Source of the DNA: an uncultured Kangiella sp.
Lineage (GTDB): Bacteria; Pseudomonadota; Gammaproteobacteria; Enterobacterales; DSM-103792
Direction: 5' to 3'
Assembly (NCBI GenBank): GCA_946480585.1
Contig: CAMLKQ010000108.1
Span: forward strand, 1-7,439
Length of the DNA stretch: 7,439 nt
The notes beneath the pieces were generated by a model, which saw nothing but the letters and a program-made list of their open reading frames with translations, was not told the origin of the DNA and did not search any database. The translations under genes and the position numbers were made by a program. Below, piece by piece: positions 6,540-7,439 of this stretch. How positions within the stretch are numbered: position 1 is the first letter of the stretch; each line of letters begins with the position of its first letter.

Positions 6540-7439
6540 TCAGTGGCGCCGGCGCTGCCAGCTGCCCAGCAGACCAAGCACCACGCCGCCCGCCAGCAGC
6601 AGCGCCGCAGCCGCCGGCGGAACCGCCGGCCAGGCCATGGCGGCGGCGCCCGCCACCAGCAGCACGATGGCGGCCAGTTGCTGATTGGCGGCGGCACGCT
6701 GACGACCTTCCCGGGCCAGCGCCTGACGCAAGTGGCGACCGGCATCCTGCGCCTGATGGCCGTGCGCACGCTGATGCAGCGCAGCCAACGCCAGTTCCGG
6801 CAAGGCCGGCAATTCGTTCAGCCAAATCGGCGCCCGCTCCAGGGCCCGCTTCAGCAAACGGCGCGGACTGGTGCGCTCACGGGTCCACTCTTCGAGATAG
6901 GGCTTGGCGGTTTTCCACAGATCCAGTTCCGGATAGAGCTGGCGGCCAAGGCCTTCGATGTAAAACAGGGTTTTTTGCAAGAGCACCAGCTGCGGCTGCA
7001 CGCTCATGTTGAACCGGCGCGCGGTCTGGAACAGTTGCAGCAGGAATACGCCAAACGAGATCTCGGCCAGCGGCTTGCCGAAAATCGGCTCGCAATTGGC
7101 GCGCACGGCGGCTTCAAATGCCTCGACTCGGGTACCGGCCGGCACCCAGCCCGATTGCACATGCAGCTCGGCAATACGGCGGTAATCACGGTTGAAGAAA
7201 GCAACAAAGTTTTCCGCCAGATAGACCTGATCGCGTTCGTCGAGCGAGCCCATGATGGCGCAGTCGATCGCGATATAGCGCGGCGCCTTCGGATTTCTCA
7301 CGTCGACAAAAATATTGCCCGGGTGCATGTCGGCGTGGAAGTAACGATCGCGGAATACCTGGGTGAAGAAAATCTTCACACCACGCGCCGCCAGCGCTTC
7401 CATGTCGACGCCGGCGGCCTTCAGCGCCTCGACATCGCC
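6540..7439 (-). CDS. ubiB: UbiB, ubiquinone biosynthesis kinase-like ATPase, N-terminal part outside the window
   Basis: The last 299 residues of UbiB, an atypical (ADCK/ABC1) protein kinase-like ATPase required for ubiquinone synthesis, probably by mobilising the lipid intermediates rather than by catalysing a ring step. The family is about 545 residues, so roughly the first 245 are missing. The visible part starts just before the catalytic loop [10 protein letters not shown] (local 35-44, with D37 and N42). The metal-binding motif IDCAIMG (D59) follows; E. coli has IDCGIVG. Next comes [20 protein letters not shown], then [14 protein letters not shown], then [20 protein letters not shown], all nearly matching E. 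coli UbiB. The C-terminus has two hydrophobic helices (about 255-270 and 273-292) that anchor the protein in the inner membrane, and it ends in an arginine-rich tail. It is the furthest upstream gene seen and lies 118 nt before hinT. Confidence 0.95.
   Translation of the reverse strand, partial: GDVEALKAAGVDMEALAARGVKIFFTQVFRDRYFHADMHPGNIFVDVRNPKAPRYIAIDCAIMGSLDERDQVYLAENFVAFFNRDYRRIAELHVQSGWVPAGTRVEAFEAAVRANCEPIFGKPLAEISFGVFLLQLFQTARRFNMSVQPQLVLLQKTLFYIEGLGRQLYPELDLWKTAKPYLEEWTRERTSPRRLLKRALERAPIWLNELPALPELALAALHQRAHGHQAQDAGRHLRQALAREGRQRAAANQQLAAIVLLVAGAAAMAWPAVPPAAAALLLAGGVVLGLLGSWQRRRH

Noticed and set aside
5834..7012. 392-codon plus-strand frame across tatA, hinT and ubiB
   Set aside because: It runs antisense through three well-recognised genes. 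The product is low-complexity (Pro/Ala/Arg-rich) with no recognisable motif.
1..7439. Searched for defence systems, CRISPR, insertion sequences, prophage and attachment sites
   Set aside because: All genes belong to conserved housekeeping or envelope families on one strand with tight spacing. No direct-repeat arrays, transposase motifs or composition breaks were seen.

Overview
The window is a conserved, gene-dense stretch of a gammaproteobacterial chromosome. Every gene I can support lies on the minus strand, so transcription runs from high to low coordinates. A UbiB very close to the Escherichia coli protein lies just upstream of tatABC. That ubi-tat linkage, together with the high G+C content, points to a free-living, ubiquinone-using gammaproteobacterium. 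I cannot name the genus from sequence alone.

In order of transcription the layout is: the C-terminal part of ubiB (cut by the right edge); a HIT-family nucleotide hydrolase (HinT-like); tatA, tatB and tatC; a small exported protein of unknown function with a C...CYD motif; tatD; a GFA/CENP-V-type zinc protein; a fused LplT-like transporter and PlsC-like acyltransferase; and a ZnT9/SLC30A9-type cation diffusion facilitator (C-terminus cut by the left edge). Gaps from hinT down to the GFA gene are 4-nt overlaps to 55 nt. The tatB/tatC and tatC/CYD junctions are both GTGA overlaps, so at least hinT-tatABC-CYD-tatD-gfa looks like one operon. The gaps before the transporter (53 nt) and the CDF gene (85 nt) leave room for internal signals. 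I see a hairpin and a modest promoter candidate only before the CDF gene.

Functionally, TatA, TatB and TatC form the twin-arginine translocase, which exports folded, often cofactor-bearing proteins and so supplies much of the respiratory chain. UbiB supports synthesis of the ubiquinone that chain uses. TatD is a metal-dependent nuclease, not part of the translocase, despite its name and position. The transporter-acyltransferase fusion probably flips lysophospholipid inward and re-acylates it. The CDF protein probably moves zinc or a similar divalent metal.

I find no RNA genes, mobile elements, CRISPR arrays or sizeable repeats. There is no clear sign of a wholly new system. The most interesting items are the uncharacterised exported protein inside the tat operon, the two-domain lipid-repair fusion lacking the usual acyl-ACP synthetase domain, and a 19-codon ORF overlapping the hinT start.
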